From Phycisphaerae bacterium (GTDB lineage Bacteria; Planctomycetota; Phycisphaerae; UBA1845), in NCBI GenBank assembly GCA_022072505.1, contig JAJVHU010000005.1:24627-88626 (forward strand): a stretch of 64,000 bases of DNA, given 5' to 3'. The notes beneath the pieces are model-generated. The model made no database searches, was not told the origin of the DNA, and worked only from the letters and a program-made list of their open reading frames with translations. Shown here piece after piece: positions 52,826 to 62,313 of this stretch. A program made the position numbers and the translations under genes. Each line of letters starts with the position of its first letter. Position 1 is the first letter of the stretch.

Positions 52826-54121
52826 ATGCGCTTTGATATTTACGTTCGCCTGGCGGGGATGATGCTGCTCCAGTACGCGGTCTGGGGCGCTTGGCTGCCC
52901 GTCGCCGCAAGGCTGCTTGGTTCGCCTGTGTCCGACGGCGGACTGGGGTTCGACGGACGCCAGGTGGGCTGGATCCTGGGGCTGGGCGGGTCGATCGGCG
53001 CGATCTGCGCTCCCTTCATCGCCGGTCAGTTCGCGGACCGCGTGTTCAGCACGGAACGGGTGCTCGCGGTCCTGCTGGCGGTCGGCGGCGCAATTCAGTG
53101 GGCGCTCGCCTCGCAAACGACCTTTCCCGCGTGGCTGGGCTTGTCGATCGCTTACAGCATCGTGTACATGCCGACGCTGGCGCTGACCAACTCGCTGGCG
53201 CTTGCGCATCTTTCGGATGCGAAGCGGGAGTTCCCCTGGGTGCGGGTCTGGGGGACGATCGGCTGGATCGCGGCGAGCTGGGCATTCCCGATATTCTTCC
53301 TTCAGACGGACCTGAAGCTGTCGGCGCAACCGCCGTTTCTGATCTGGTCGGAGCGGGGGGACGTCATCCGGCTGCTCCACGACGCCCTGCGTTTTTCAGG
53401 CGGCATGTCGATCGTCTACGCCTTCCTTTGCCTGTTCCTGCCGCACACGCCGCCGAAGCGGGACGCGGTCGAGAAGCTGGCGTTCGCCCGCGCCGCCCGC
53501 CTTTTCCGGCGACCGTCGTTCACGCTGCTGGTGGGGGTCAGCCTCGCCATCGCCGCAATCCACAACATCTACTTCATTCAGACGCCGAACTTTCTTCCCT
53601 CCGTCGGGCTGAAGACGAGTCACATCGGACCGGCGATGACCGTCGGTCAGTTCGCGGAGCTGCTGATTCTGCCGTCGCTGGGTCTGATGTTGACGAAGCT
53701 CGGGTTCCGCGCCGTGATCACCCTGGGCTGCCTCGCGTACGCGGCGCGGTTCGCCGTGTTCGGAACCACGTCGCTTCCGCTGAGCGTCATCGTGGCGAGT
53801 CAGGTCTTGCACGGGGTGTGTTACGCCTGCTTTTTCGCCGCGTCATACATCTACGTGGACCGGATCGCGCCGGCGGATGTGCGGCACTCCGCGCAGACCC
53901 TGATCGGCATCCTCATTCTCGGCGGCGGACCGGTCGTCGGCGGCTACTTATCGGGCTTGCTGAGCGAACGTTTCAGTTCTGTCACAGCCGAAGATATGCG
54001 CGTGGTCGATTACCGGGCGATGTGGTATACGTTGTCCTGGATCGGTTTGACGTGCGCGGCGGTCATCGCCGTGTTCTTCAGGGAGGAGTCTTCATCCGAA
54101 GTTTCGGAGGCTGAACCATGA
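52826..54121 (+). CDS. MFS nucleoside/sugar symporter-like transporter
   Basis: A 431-residue permease with 12 hydrophobic segments. It begins MRFDIYVRLAGMMLLQYAVWGAWLPV, has FIAGQFADRVFSTER and WVRVWGTIGWIAASWAF, the pattern of NupG/XapB-like nucleoside:proton symporters in the MFS. The substrate is not defined. Its stop overlaps the next gene as ATGA, so the two are translated together, and the PA14/propeller/DUF1080 gene follows; this suggests uptake of a sugar or glycoside rather than a nucleoside. The start ATG at 52826 is the first in frame. Confidence 0.82.
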   Translation: MRFDIYVRLAGMMLLQYAVWGAWLPVAARLLGSPVSDGGLGFDGRQVGWILGLGGSIGAICAPFIAGQFADRVFSTERVLAVLLAVGGAIQWALASQTTFPAWLGLSIAYSIVYMPTLALTNSLALAHLSDAKREFPWVRVWGTIGWIAASWAFPIFFLQTDLKLSAQPPFLIWSERGDVIRLLHDALRFSGGMSIVYAFLCLFLPHTPPKRDAVEKLAFARAARLFRRPSFTLLVGVSLAIAAIHNIYFIQTPNFLPSVGLKTSHIGPAMTVGQFAELLILPSLGLMLTKLGFRAVITLGCLAYAARFAVFGTTSLPLSVIVASQVLHGVCYACFFAASYIYVDRIAPADVRHSAQTLIGILILGGGPVVGGYLSGLLSERFSSVTAEDMRVVDYRAMWYTLSWIGLTCAAVIAVFFREESSSEVSEAEP

Positions 54122-54777
54122 TGAGCGGCGCTTTAATCCGGTTGCTCCTGGGGATCATGATAGGCGGTCCTGAGGCGCAGCAGCAGCCGATCGGAAAGAC
54201 GCTGCGGGTTACGCGATGCACGCTGAACGGCATGCCGCGGATGGCGGTGGTCGTCCTCAGTCCCGACATCACCGTGGCATACGACGCCCGTGAATGCCGT
54301 CTCGCCTTGGCGTGGAAGGGCGAATTCGACCAGCGGACCTGGGCCTCGTCCGGCGAGCGCTCGGCGATGTCCACCTTGCGCGCGGACCGCTGGTACTATC
54401 AGGCGTCGGACACGTCGATCTGGCAGGTCGAGCAGAACGGTCAGCCGGTGTTCCCCGCGGTGCGCTTCCGGGGATACACCTTCGGGGAGAACAACGTCAA
54501 ATTTCATTTCCTGCTGACCCTGCCCGGGGGAGAGGAAGTGAAAGGGACGGAGGTGCTTCAGACGCATTTCGGTCAGAACGACCAGTTGATTCTGCAACGG
54601 CGGATCGAGTTCGACGACATGCCGCCGAAGACCCGCATCAGCCTGCCCCTCCGCGGCGAAGTTCCGTGGGACCGCTTCGAGACCCTCGGAACCGCCGGTG
54701 TCGGCGTGGATCAGGAGACGTACGTGCTGACGTTCAAGAAGGATGGATACTCGATCTGCGGATTCGCATTCAATTAA
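54118..54777 (+). CDS. Unknown secreted protein in the sugar-use operon
   Basis: A 219-residue protein; the N-terminal LIRLLLGIMIGGPEAQQQ looks like a weak signal peptide. The rest is beta-rich (LRVTRCTLNGMPRMAVVVLSPDITVAYDARECRLALAWKG), recalling the beta regions of planctomycete sugar-dehydrogenase-like and haem-binding proteins, but no named domain is clear. It overlaps the transporter by 4 bases (ATGA) and precedes the large secreted protein by about 90 bases, so it is part of the operon. Confidence 0.62.
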   Translation: MMSGALIRLLLGIMIGGPEAQQQPIGKTLRVTRCTLNGMPRMAVVVLSPDITVAYDARECRLALAWKGEFDQRTWASSGERSAMSTLRADRWYYQASDTSIWQVEQNGQPVFPAVRFRGYTFGENNVKFHFLLTLPGGEEVKGTEVLQTHFGQNDQLILQRRIEFDDMPPKTRISLPLRGEVPWDRFETLGTAGVGVDQETYVLTFKKDGYSICGFAFN

Positions 54778-54868
54778 CCGGCGGAAGGAGGGCGGCCCGC
54801 GGCGATGCACGGATTATTCCGGGTTGCCCGGCGACGTCGGCGCGATCGTTCCAGGGAGGAGTTCTTCG

Positions 54869-57505
54869 ATGCATCGAGTCGGGTTTTTGACGTTGGCGAC
54901 ACTGGGGATGGTTAATGCTGCGTGGGCGCAGGCGCCGGTCGCGCCGGAAGAACCCGGCGCTCTCGTCAGACTTTACGACGTGCGGCGCACGATGACGCGG
55001 GTTTACGCGCCGGTGATCGGCGAGCTTCCGAACGTGTGCCGGGTCGTGCGGACGATCGACCTTAGTTCGACTCGCGGCGACTTCGCGCCGATGGAGGACC
55101 GGTTCGTAACCGAAGTGGTCGCCATCTTGATGATTGACGAGCCCGGAGAGTACCAGTTTCGACTGATCAGCGACGACGGCGCCCGCCTTTTCATGAACGA
55201 GCGGAAGCTTCTTGATCTCGATGGATTGCGGTCCGGTGAACCCGCGACGGTTGCGTCCGGGTTGGTCGGCGGTCCGCAGAGCATCCGAATTCTTCATTTC
55301 GACAACACCGGTGACGCCTTGCTGAAGCTTGAGTGGAAGCGTCCCGGCGCGGAAGGGGATTTCGAGGCGATTCCGAACGACCGCCTGCGCGTTCCGCCGA
55401 CCGAATCCCGGATGACCATGTCTGGTCCGCGGCGGGTCGCCTTTGAACTTCACCGTGGGCGGCCTGGCGACGGACAACCGCTGCTCGAACTTCATCCCGC
55501 CTGCGACCTGTCCGTGATTCGCGCGTCGGACATGCACGAGCCCCGAGTCAGCGGATTAGCTTTTCACCCGATGGGAGATCTGATCGTTACAAGCTGGGGC
55601 ATGAACAACGAAGTCTACGCCCTCAGCGGTTGGGAGAGTGACGCGCCGGGAGCGATGCGTTTGCGAATGCTGGCGTTCGGTCTTGAAGATGTGATGGGCT
55701 GCGCCGTGGTGGGCGACGATCTGTTTGTGCTTCAGAGGCAGGAACTGACGCAACTGATCTGCGACCCGGGTTCCCTGGGAACCACGAAGGAGTACCGGGC
55801 GGTCTGCGCCAACTGGCCGATCAGCGGCAATTATCATGAGTTTGCGACCGGTCCGGTGCTCAAGGACGGCTCGCTTCACATCGCCCTGACGCTCGCCCTG
55901 GACGAAGCCGGGCGCACGCTCAGTCCGCAGGTCGCCGGTCGCGGAACGGTGATCAAGGTTCTCGACGACGGCGAGTTCGAGTACGTCGCGTCCGGTTTAC
56001 GATCCCCCACGGGGCTGGGCGTCGGTCCGGACGGCGCGTTGTTCGCCACCGACGTGTTCGGCGACGGAGTTCCCGCGGGGAAGCTCGTTCACGTTAAACC
56101 GGGGCGGTTCTTCGGTGTGAAGACGTCGCCGCCCGGTCCTTTCCAGGACAAAGCGCCGTCCCCCCCCGCCGTCTACCTCCCTTATGCCGAGGTCGCGATG
56201 ACGCCGATGCAGCCGTCGCTGACCCCGACCGGCCCTTACAAGGGGCAGATGCTGATCGGCGACATCTCCTACGGCGGACTGGCCCGCGCCGCACTCGAGA
56301 AGGTCGGCGACGAATTTCAGGGCTGCGTCTTCCAGTTCTCTCAGGGTTTTGAATCCGGCGTGGCGCGCCTCGCGTGGACGCAGGACGGCGCCTTGTTCCT
56401 CGGCGGGTGGAGCATCCCCGGGTGGGGCCAGCCGGGGAAGAACCACACCGGTTTTCATAAACTTCGCTTCAACGACAACTCCGCGTTCGAGATGCTCGCG
56501 GTTCGGGCGAAGTCCAACGGATTGCAGGTCGAGTTCACCCAGCCTCTTTCCGCGGGCTTCGGCGGCGATCCGCGCTTCTACTTCGCTCAGCAGTGGCGCT
56601 ACGCCTGGTCGAGCGAAGCCGGCGCGCATAAGACCGACGAGCAGCCGCTGGACGTGAAATCCGCCAGCGTCTCCGCGGATCGCAAGCAGGTCTTCCTTGA
56701 GATTCCCGGTTTGAAGGCGGATCGCGTGGTGTATCTGCGGCTGCTCGGCGGCTTCCGATCCGAGAGCGGCGCGGATCTCTGGACGGCGGAGACGTGGTAC
56801 ACGATGAATGCCCTGCCGACCGAGGCGGGCGTTGTTGCGTCGCCTGCGCCGTCGCTCGCCGCGATCAACGCCTTGAGTCCCGAGGACGCGGCGGCGGGCT
56901 GGAAACTCCTTTTCGACGGCAAGACCACCGGGGGATGGCGCGGATTCAAGAAGGACGCGATGCCGGACGGGTGGGCGGTCGAGGACGGCTGTCTGACGCG
57001 CGTGGGCGGCGGCGGCGACATCGTCACCGCGGACGAATTCGACAACTTCGAACTGAGCCTGGAGTGGAAAGTCGCGCCCGGCGGCAACAGCGGCATCTTC
57101 TACCGGGTCGCGGAAGGCGACGGACTTGATGCGGTCTGGCACACCGGCCCCGAGATGCAGGTGCTGGATAACGACCTGCACAACGACGGTCAGAACCCGC
57201 TGACCTCCGCCGGGTCGTGCTACGCCTTGTACGCCTGCCCGCGGGATCTGACGCTTCCGGTCGGGCGGTTCAATCAGGCGCGGATCGTCGTGCAGGGCAA
57301 CCGCGTCGAACACTGGCTTAACGGCGTCAAGGTCTGCGGGTTCGAACTGGGCAGTGATGCGTGGAACAAACTCATCGAGGGCAGCAAGTTCAAAACGCTT
57401 CCCCGCTTCGGCAAGGAGTCGAAAGGCCGCATCGCGCTTCAGGATCACGGCGACAAGGTCTGGTACCGCAACATCAAGATCCGCCCGCTGCCCGCGACGC
57501 CGTGA
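54869..57505 (+). CDS. Secreted PA14/beta-propeller/DUF1080 protein (3-keto-glycoside hydrolase-type)
   Basis: An 878-residue exported protein. After a signal (MHRVGFLTLATLGMVNAAWA) come a PA14 domain (EYQFRLISDDGARLFMNERKL), a propeller related to PQQ sugar dehydrogenases (ISGNYHEFATGPVLKDGSLH, RSPTGLGVGPDGALFATDVFG), and at the end a DUF1080 jelly roll (GWKLLFDGKTTGGWRGF, FELSLEWKVAPGGNSGIFYRV, HNDGQNPLTSAGSCYALYA, VEHWLNGVKV). DUF1080 proteins act as 3-keto-disaccharide hydrolases. The combination fits degradation of an oxidised glycoside outside the cell. GGGAGGA precedes the ATG at 54869. A hairpin lies after the stop (57602-57621). Confidence 0.82.
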   Translation: MHRVGFLTLATLGMVNAAWAQAPVAPEEPGALVRLYDVRRTMTRVYAPVIGELPNVCRVVRTIDLSSTRGDFAPMEDRFVTEVVAILMIDEPGEYQFRLISDDGARLFMNERKLLDLDGLRSGEPATVASGLVGGPQSIRILHFDNTGDALLKLEWKRPGAEGDFEAIPNDRLRVPPTESRMTMSGPRRVAFELHRGRPGDGQPLLELHPACDLSVIRASDMHEPRVSGLAFHPMGDLIVTSWGMNNEVYALSGWESDAPGAMRLRMLAFGLEDVMGCAVVGDDLFVLQRQELTQLICDPGSLGTTKEYRAVCANWPISGNYHEFATGPVLKDGSLHIALTLALDEAGRTLSPQVAGRGTVIKVLDDGEFEYVASGLRSPTGLGVGPDGALFATDVFGDGVPAGKLVHVKPGRFFGVKTSPPGPFQDKAPSPPAVYLPYAEVAMTPMQPSLTPTGPYKGQMLIGDISYGGLARAALEKVGDEFQGCVFQFSQGFESGVARLAWTQDGALFLGGWSIPGWGQPGKNHTGFHKLRFNDNSAFEMLAVRAKSNGLQVEFTQPLSAGFGGDPRFYFAQQWRYAWSSEAGAHKTDEQPLDVKSASVSADRKQVFLEIPGLKADRVVYLRLLGGFRSESGADLWTAETWYTMNALPTEAGVVASPAPSLAAINALSPEDAAAGWKLLFDGKTTGGWRGFKKDAMPDGWAVEDGCLTRVGGGGDIVTADEFDNFELSLEWKVAPGGNSGIFYRVAEGDGLDAVWHTGPEMQVLDNDLHNDGQNPLTSAGSCYALYACPRDLTLPVGRFNQARIVVQGNRVEHWLNGVKVCGFELGSDAWNKLIEGSKFKTLPRFGKESKGRIALQDHGDKVWYRNIKIRPLPATP

Positions 57506-57601
57506 TGCCGCGCCGCGCAAAGATGCGCTGCTTCACGGAACGACGACGCGCCTTGGCGATCCGCGACCGCGAGGAAGCGCTCGCCCCGGGCGCCGGGAAT
57601 A

Positions 57602-57621
57602 CCGCGTCCTGACGGACGCGG
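57602..57621. terminator. Hairpin between convergent genes
   Basis: CCGCGTCC (57602-57609) and GGACGCGG (57614-57621) form a perfect 8-bp stem with loop TGAC. No T-run follows, so it is only a candidate terminator for the sugar-use operon. Confidence 0.3.
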
Positions 57622-57680
57622 CGCGGGAGGCGGTTCCCGGGGAAAACGCACGAGTACGCCCTGATGTCTCGCCACGTCGG

Positions 57681-58808
57681 TCAGGCGGGCGCGTCGACCG
57701 AGGCTGCAAGCAGGTCCGCGTACGTCGCTTCAAGGTCCGCGATCCACGCCGCCAGTTCCGGGTTCCCGGGCACAAACGGGTGATCCGCAGCGGCCAGCGC
57801 CTCAAACCACCGGACAAGGTTCGCCCAGTCCTCCAGGTGAATGTGCTCGGGCGCGAGAACGTTGTTCTCGCGGTCCACGTTGTGATAGTTCCCCAGCGCG
57901 ACGCAGACGCCCGCGGCTTCGTATCCGAACCGGCAGAACGCCGACGCCTCGCACGTTCCGCCGTCCATCAGTTTCCGCTGAAACCGGAACGCCTTGTCGC
58001 GCTTCGCGATCCGCGCCGCCACCGCCCCCAGCCAGGCCGCCACGCCGGGGTCGAACAAAGATGCCTTGTCGCCGACGCGCAGGATCGGTCCGTCGCCCTG
58101 CCGGGCGTTGGGCAGTTGCGAACTGGTCTCGACGTTGACGACGACGCAGCGCTTCGGGATCGTCCCGAGGCGGCAGGCGGCGATCGCCCCGATGAAACCG
58201 ACTTCCTCCGCCCGTGTCAGCAGGAAGTACGCCTCGCCCGGCGTGCGAGAACGAGTCAGGCGGTCGAGGCACGTGAGGATCGCCGCCGCGCCCGCCAGGT
58301 CGTCGCACCCCCGGGCGTAAATCCGTCCGCCGCGGATCTTCGGATCGGGGAAGTCCCACATTCCGACCGATCCCGGCGCCACCGGCGTCGTCACGTCGAT
58401 CACCGCCGTGTCCACCCGCTTGCGCCCCGCCTTGACCGCCGTGCGGATCGACGCCACCTTCCCGCGGACCCACCGGTCATTCTGAAAGAAGCGCATCTTC
58501 GCCCCGACGAACAATTCCGGCGGAACCCACCCTCGCCAGAACGCCCGCACCCGTCGCGGCCCGATCATGCGGTCCGCGACGAAACCGGGGTGATCCAGGT
58601 GCGCCGTGATGCAGACCGGGCGGCGCACCTTCTTTCCTCCGCGCTTGAAATGAATGAGCACGTTGCCGGCGTCGTCGCGCGTCCAGCGCAATTCGCGGCG
58701 CTCGCGCAGGAACGCCTCGACGTAGCCCAGAACGTGATGCTCGGCGAAAGGCGCGGTCGGCAGCGTCAGCAGATCCGTCAGTATTCTTTGCGCGCGTGAA
58801 TCCAGCAT
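57681..58808 (-). CDS. M42/M20-like zinc aminopeptidase
   Basis: A 375-residue peptidase. The metal and catalytic blocks are HLDHPGF, GCDDLAGAAAIL, RAEEVGF (glutamate base), MDGGTCEASAF and ALGNYHN, in the order of the M42/M20 families. It probably has two zinc ions and acts on short peptides in the cytoplasm. The ATG at 58808 is the start. Upstream on the same strand lie the small membrane protein and the L,D-transpeptidase genes. Confidence 0.84.
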   Translation of the reverse strand: MLDSRAQRILTDLLTLPTAPFAEHHVLGYVEAFLRERRELRWTRDDAGNVLIHFKRGGKKVRRPVCITAHLDHPGFVADRMIGPRRVRAFWRGWVPPELFVGAKMRFFQNDRWVRGKVASIRTAVKAGRKRVDTAVIDVTTPVAPGSVGMWDFPDPKIRGGRIYARGCDDLAGAAAILTCLDRLTRSRTPGEAYFLLTRAEEVGFIGAIAACRLGTIPKRCVVVNVETSSQLPNARQGDGPILRVGDKASLFDPGVAAWLGAVAARIAKRDKAFRFQRKLMDGGTCEASAFCRFGYEAAGVCVALGNYHNVDRENNVLAPEHIHLEDWANLVRWFEALAAADHPFVPGNPELAAWIADLEATYADLLAASVDAPA

Positions 58809-58878
58809 GAGCGGAGGATAGCGCGTAAGACAAGGAGGGGCAACCGCCGCCTGAAGACCTCGGACGGATTCCCGTCGA

Positions 58879-59244
58879 TCAAACGACCGCGATCTTCAGC
58901 AACCAGAACGCGATCAACGCAATAATGCCGATCGTCGCTCCGGCCGCGCCGACAAAGAAGCCGGCCCACGATCGCCCCGGACGGTCGTTTCGCCGGTGAT
59001 CGGCGCTGCTGTATCCGAGCAGGGCGGCGACGAGGCTTAACGTGATGGCCGCCCCGAGGCACGCCATCATCCCCGGTAAAAGCCACGACCGCGATCCGTA
59101 ACGCACGCCGCGCATCTCCGGATCATACCGGGCGACGAGCTGCCACGCCGCCAACCCCAGCGGAAGCAACGCCAGCAGGGCGCAGTTCAACGCCCACGCG
59201 GCCTGCACCTCGACCCGCCGCAGATTGAAGCGCGATCCGGCCAA
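58879..59244 (-). CDS. Small membrane protein, three TM helices
   Basis: A 121-residue protein with three hydrophobic segments, near residues 18-35 (LNCALLALLPLGLAAWQL), 58-78 (GMMACLGAAITLSLVAALLG) and 95-118 (FFVGAAGATIGIIALIAFWLL). It is unassigned. The start is a TTG at 59244, supported by GGAGGGG 6 bases before it. It lies between the peptidase and L,D-transpeptidase genes. Confidence 0.6.
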   Translation of the reverse strand: MAGSRFNLRRVEVQAAWALNCALLALLPLGLAAWQLVARYDPEMRGVRYGSRSWLLPGMMACLGAAITLSLVAALLGYSSADHRRNDRPGRSWAGFFVGAAGATIGIIALIAFWLLKIAVV

Positions 59245-59271
59245 CGCGACCCCTCCGCTCCCGCAACGCCG

Positions 59272-60288
59272 TCAATCCGTCACCAGCACGGTCGACAGCG
59301 CGGGCACGAGCATGTCGTACACCAGTTCAACGTCCGGATTGTGCATCCGAATGCACCCCAGCGAGACGCTCCGCCCGATCGAGTCCGGCTCGATCGTCCC
59401 GTGAAGGCCGTAACGCATCTGCCCCACGGCGTTCCCCGCAACGCCCTTCAACGCGATCCAGCGTTCGCCCAGCGGGTTCATCGGATCGTCCGCGGCGTAC
59501 ACCTTGTTCTCCCGCGGGTGATAAAACGTCGGGTTCACCAGCTTCTCCCCGACCTCCCACGTCCCCGTCGGGGTTCCGTCCTCCGCCCCCAGCCCCACCG
59601 GGAACGACTGCACGAACGTGTCCTGAAGGTACACGTCCATCCGGAAGGCGCTCTTCGTCACCTTCGCGTGAAACGGACCGTGCAGCACTTTCAGCGTCTG
59701 ACCCTGGCGGATCAGGTTGATGTTCGGAATGTTGTTGATGCGCGCCAGCAGACCCGCCGTCACCTTGTGCTTCCGCGCGATCTTCTCCAGCGTGTCTCCG
59801 CCCGCGACGATGTACTGCCCCGCCAGCGGGTCGTCGGCGTAGACGCGCGGCGAAAAGACGGTCGCCTGGCCGAGGCGCACCAGCTCCGCCCGGACTTCCA
59901 CCTGCTTCGTGCTCTCAAGCCCCGAGTTCATCGCCTCGGAGAGCTGCTGCCGCGCGGCGATGAGATTCCCGGTTTGAATCTGGCTTCGCGCGGACTCGAT
60001 CAGCTTCAATCCCTGCGCCGCCGAGGGCGCCGCCGACGTCGCGTTGTCGCCCGTCGGAGCGGATTGCGCGCCTTTTTCCGAGACCTCGGGAAAGGGATTG
60101 CCGGTCGCCGCGTTGTCTTCGGGGCGCAGCGACGCCAGCAGCGGCGGCGCGATCGGATCGGAATCCGGCGCGGCGTCCCCCGAAAACGGGCCGATCTCGA
60201 AGTACCACGCATACCCGCCGCATGCCAGCAGACCGAGCGCGATCAACATGCTCGCGCGACGTCGGTTCTGACTTCGTTTGCGCGCCAA
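59272..60288 (-). CDS. LysM and L,D-transpeptidase (YkuD) protein
   Basis: A 338-residue protein that is anchored or exported (LIALGLLACGGYAWYF after a basic N-terminus). It has a LysM domain (YIVAGGDTLEKIARKHKVTAGLLARINNI) and a YkuD catalytic domain with HGTIEPDSIGRSVSLGCIRMHNPDV, including the conserved histidine, serine-glycine and nucleophile cysteine. Such enzymes make 3-3 cross-links or attach proteins to peptidoglycan. The start is a TTG at 60288 with GGAGGG upstream; the frame is open to 60375. Confidence 0.88.
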   Translation of the reverse strand: MARKRSQNRRRASMLIALGLLACGGYAWYFEIGPFSGDAAPDSDPIAPPLLASLRPEDNAATGNPFPEVSEKGAQSAPTGDNATSAAPSAAQGLKLIESARSQIQTGNLIAARQQLSEAMNSGLESTKQVEVRAELVRLGQATVFSPRVYADDPLAGQYIVAGGDTLEKIARKHKVTAGLLARINNIPNINLIRQGQTLKVLHGPFHAKVTKSAFRMDVYLQDTFVQSFPVGLGAEDGTPTGTWEVGEKLVNPTFYHPRENKVYAADDPMNPLGERWIALKGVAGNAVGQMRYGLHGTIEPDSIGRSVSLGCIRMHNPDVELVYDMLVPALSTVLVTD

Positions 60289-60444
60289 GACGAAACCCTC
60301 CGGGATGGAACCTGCCGTGTCCGCGCCGCCGGGTTGAGAATACGGCGCTTCTCCGCTGATGCAAGCGCCGCGCATGCGAAACGCGCGCGAAGTCAGACGC
60401 GGCCTCGTCCGAGCCTTCGCAAAGCCGTCATCCTCCGCGGTCCC

Positions 60445-62271
60445 TCACGCCACCGGCGCCAGGCACACGTCCTGAATCGTGTGTCTGAAGTCCCGCGCCA
60501 CGTGAATCACCGCGGCAGGCCGGCCCGGGTCGAGAACGTCGAACCACATCACCCGGTCCCTCAGTTCCGTGACCGCCGCGATCACGTCCTCCGCCGCAGC
60601 CGCCCGACGCAACGTCTGACCGGACGCCTCGTACCGCCACGACACGGTGTCCCCCAGGATCCGCGCATGAACCGCCGGCGTCGTGTCCGCGAAGATGATC
60701 CGCGACAAGCCCTCCGACTCCACAACGGTGACGGACTCGACCGGTCGGTTCCGCCCGAGATGCAGCTCGACGGGGCGATCCTCTTCCAGCCCCTCCCAGT
60801 GCAGCAGCGCTCCGTCCGCCGTCCCGGCGAACACGCCGAGCGTCTCCGTGACGCACAGCGCGGCGATCGCCGACCGCGCCCCCCGAAGCTCGCGCACCGC
60901 CCCGGAACTCGCCTCTGCAACTCTCCACGCCAGCACCGTGTCGCCGACCGCGCAGAAGACCTCCCCGCCGCAGACCTGCACGGCCCGCACCGACGACGCC
61001 CCGGCGGTTCGATCGGAAATCACCGGTGTACTGAACGCTTCCAGGTCGTTCAGAGGCCACCGGTGCAGACCCAGTTCTGAGTGCGACGCAAATATGAATC
61101 CCCCCGCGAGCGCCACACCGTTAAAGCCGCCCTTGACGGAAGGAGGGGTCGCTGACACGGTGCGTGTTTGAAGGATCGTGCCGCGCTCCAGATCCACCAG
61201 GTAAACCCCCGTCGCCGCACCCACGAGCAGCATCCGGGATCCTGTGTCCGTCTTGTGACAGCGGATCGAACGCGGCGGACCCGCGTCACCCCGAAGGACG
61301 ATCCGTCTCGACGCCGCCCCGCCGCCCGACGGCGAGAACAGCAGCACCTCGTCCCCCGCCGCCACCGCCGCGAATTCGGTGCGCCGCGCCGTCCCGGGCC
61401 GGGCGAGCAGGCCCTCGTACAACCGCGCCCGCTCCGGCTCGGCGAACCGTCGGATCAGGTCCGACCGTCGAGCTTCCGGATGTTCAGCGCTCAACCGGTC
61501 AAGCTTCGACAGCAACGAAGAAAAATGCTCGATCTCCCGCGCATGCTCGGTCCGCCGCGCGTCCCGCAGTGCCGCGTCAGCTTCGTGCTGAAGGCGACGT
61601 TGCTCCGCGTGCTCCGCCGCCCGACAGGCGCGTTCGTACGCCTCCGAGTACGCTTCCAGTTCCGGGGAGGCGTCCACGATCAGGCCGCAAAGAAACGCCG
61701 CCCGGTCCAGTTCCCGCTGCACCGCCTCCGTCATGCGTCGTCGGCCCCCCTCGGACGCCAGTTCCGGCATCGGCGTCGACGCCGCCAGATTCTCCAGCGC
61801 GGTCCTGATCGAACCGGTGAACGCCGCCGCAAGCGCCTCCCGTGTCAGAACGATCTTTGCCCCTGAGAGGCGCTCGCGCAATGAGTTCAGGTCGCCCGGC
61901 TCGGGCACGACACGGACGCGGACCCGCACTCGAATCTCGACCGGGTAGGCGTCCGCGCTGAAAAGCCGGTCGATCCGAAGCGTAACCGCCGTCGGCGCCG
62001 TCCGCGCGATAAACACCTCCGCGACCCCTCTGGCCGGCAATTCCGCGCCGCCGGGAATCAGCTCGCGCACCTCTCCGTCGCAGTACGCCAGCCCGGTCCA
62101 GCCCGCGGGCATCCTCGACTTCCGCCGAAAGGCGTCGAGCGTCTCCCTCGCACCGATCCGCAGCGCGATCACTTCCGGAGACGACAGGAGCGCGTCCATC
62201 GTCGTCGCCGAAGGCGCGGTCCCGTCGGACCCCTCCCGTTGCGGATCAGGTTGCGGCGCTCGTCGTAACAT
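60445..62271 (-). CDS. SPFH-like/coiled-coil/beta-propeller protein
   Basis: A 608-residue protein, without a signal peptide, in three parts. Residues 50-230 have a strand-rich start and then VEIRVRVRVRVVPEPGDL, LTREALAAAFTGSIRTALENLAA and VDASPELEAYSEAYERACRAAEHA. This is the succession of beta strands, helices and coiled coil of SPFH (band 7) proteins, which form large membrane-bound rings. Residues 205-265 form a coiled coil. From about 295 to the end are repeated WD40/PQQ-like blades (VLLFSPSGGG, MLLVGAATGVYLVDLERGT, GVFAGTADGALLHWEG). It follows the AAA ATPase gene by 42 bases. The SPFH reading is by pattern only. No named family fits the whole chain. Confidence 0.55.
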   Translation of the reverse strand: MLRRAPQPDPQREGSDGTAPSATTMDALLSSPEVIALRIGARETLDAFRRKSRMPAGWTGLAYCDGEVRELIPGGAELPARGVAEVFIARTAPTAVTLRIDRLFSADAYPVEIRVRVRVRVVPEPGDLNSLRERLSGAKIVLTREALAAAFTGSIRTALENLAASTPMPELASEGGRRRMTEAVQRELDRAAFLCGLIVDASPELEAYSEAYERACRAAEHAEQRRLQHEADAALRDARRTEHAREIEHFSSLLSKLDRLSAEHPEARRSDLIRRFAEPERARLYEGLLARPGTARRTEFAAVAAGDEVLLFSPSGGGAASRRIVLRGDAGPPRSIRCHKTDTGSRMLLVGAATGVYLVDLERGTILQTRTVSATPPSVKGGFNGVALAGGFIFASHSELGLHRWPLNDLEAFSTPVISDRTAGASSVRAVQVCGGEVFCAVGDTVLAWRVAEASSGAVRELRGARSAIAALCVTETLGVFAGTADGALLHWEGLEEDRPVELHLGRNRPVESVTVVESEGLSRIIFADTTPAVHARILGDTVSWRYEASGQTLRRAAAAEDVIAAVTELRDRVMWFDVLDPGRPAAVIHVARDFRHTIQDVCLAPVA

Positions 62272-62313
62272 CGTTGCAGGCTCAAACCCGTCTCGGGCGT
62301 CATCCGTCGCGCG

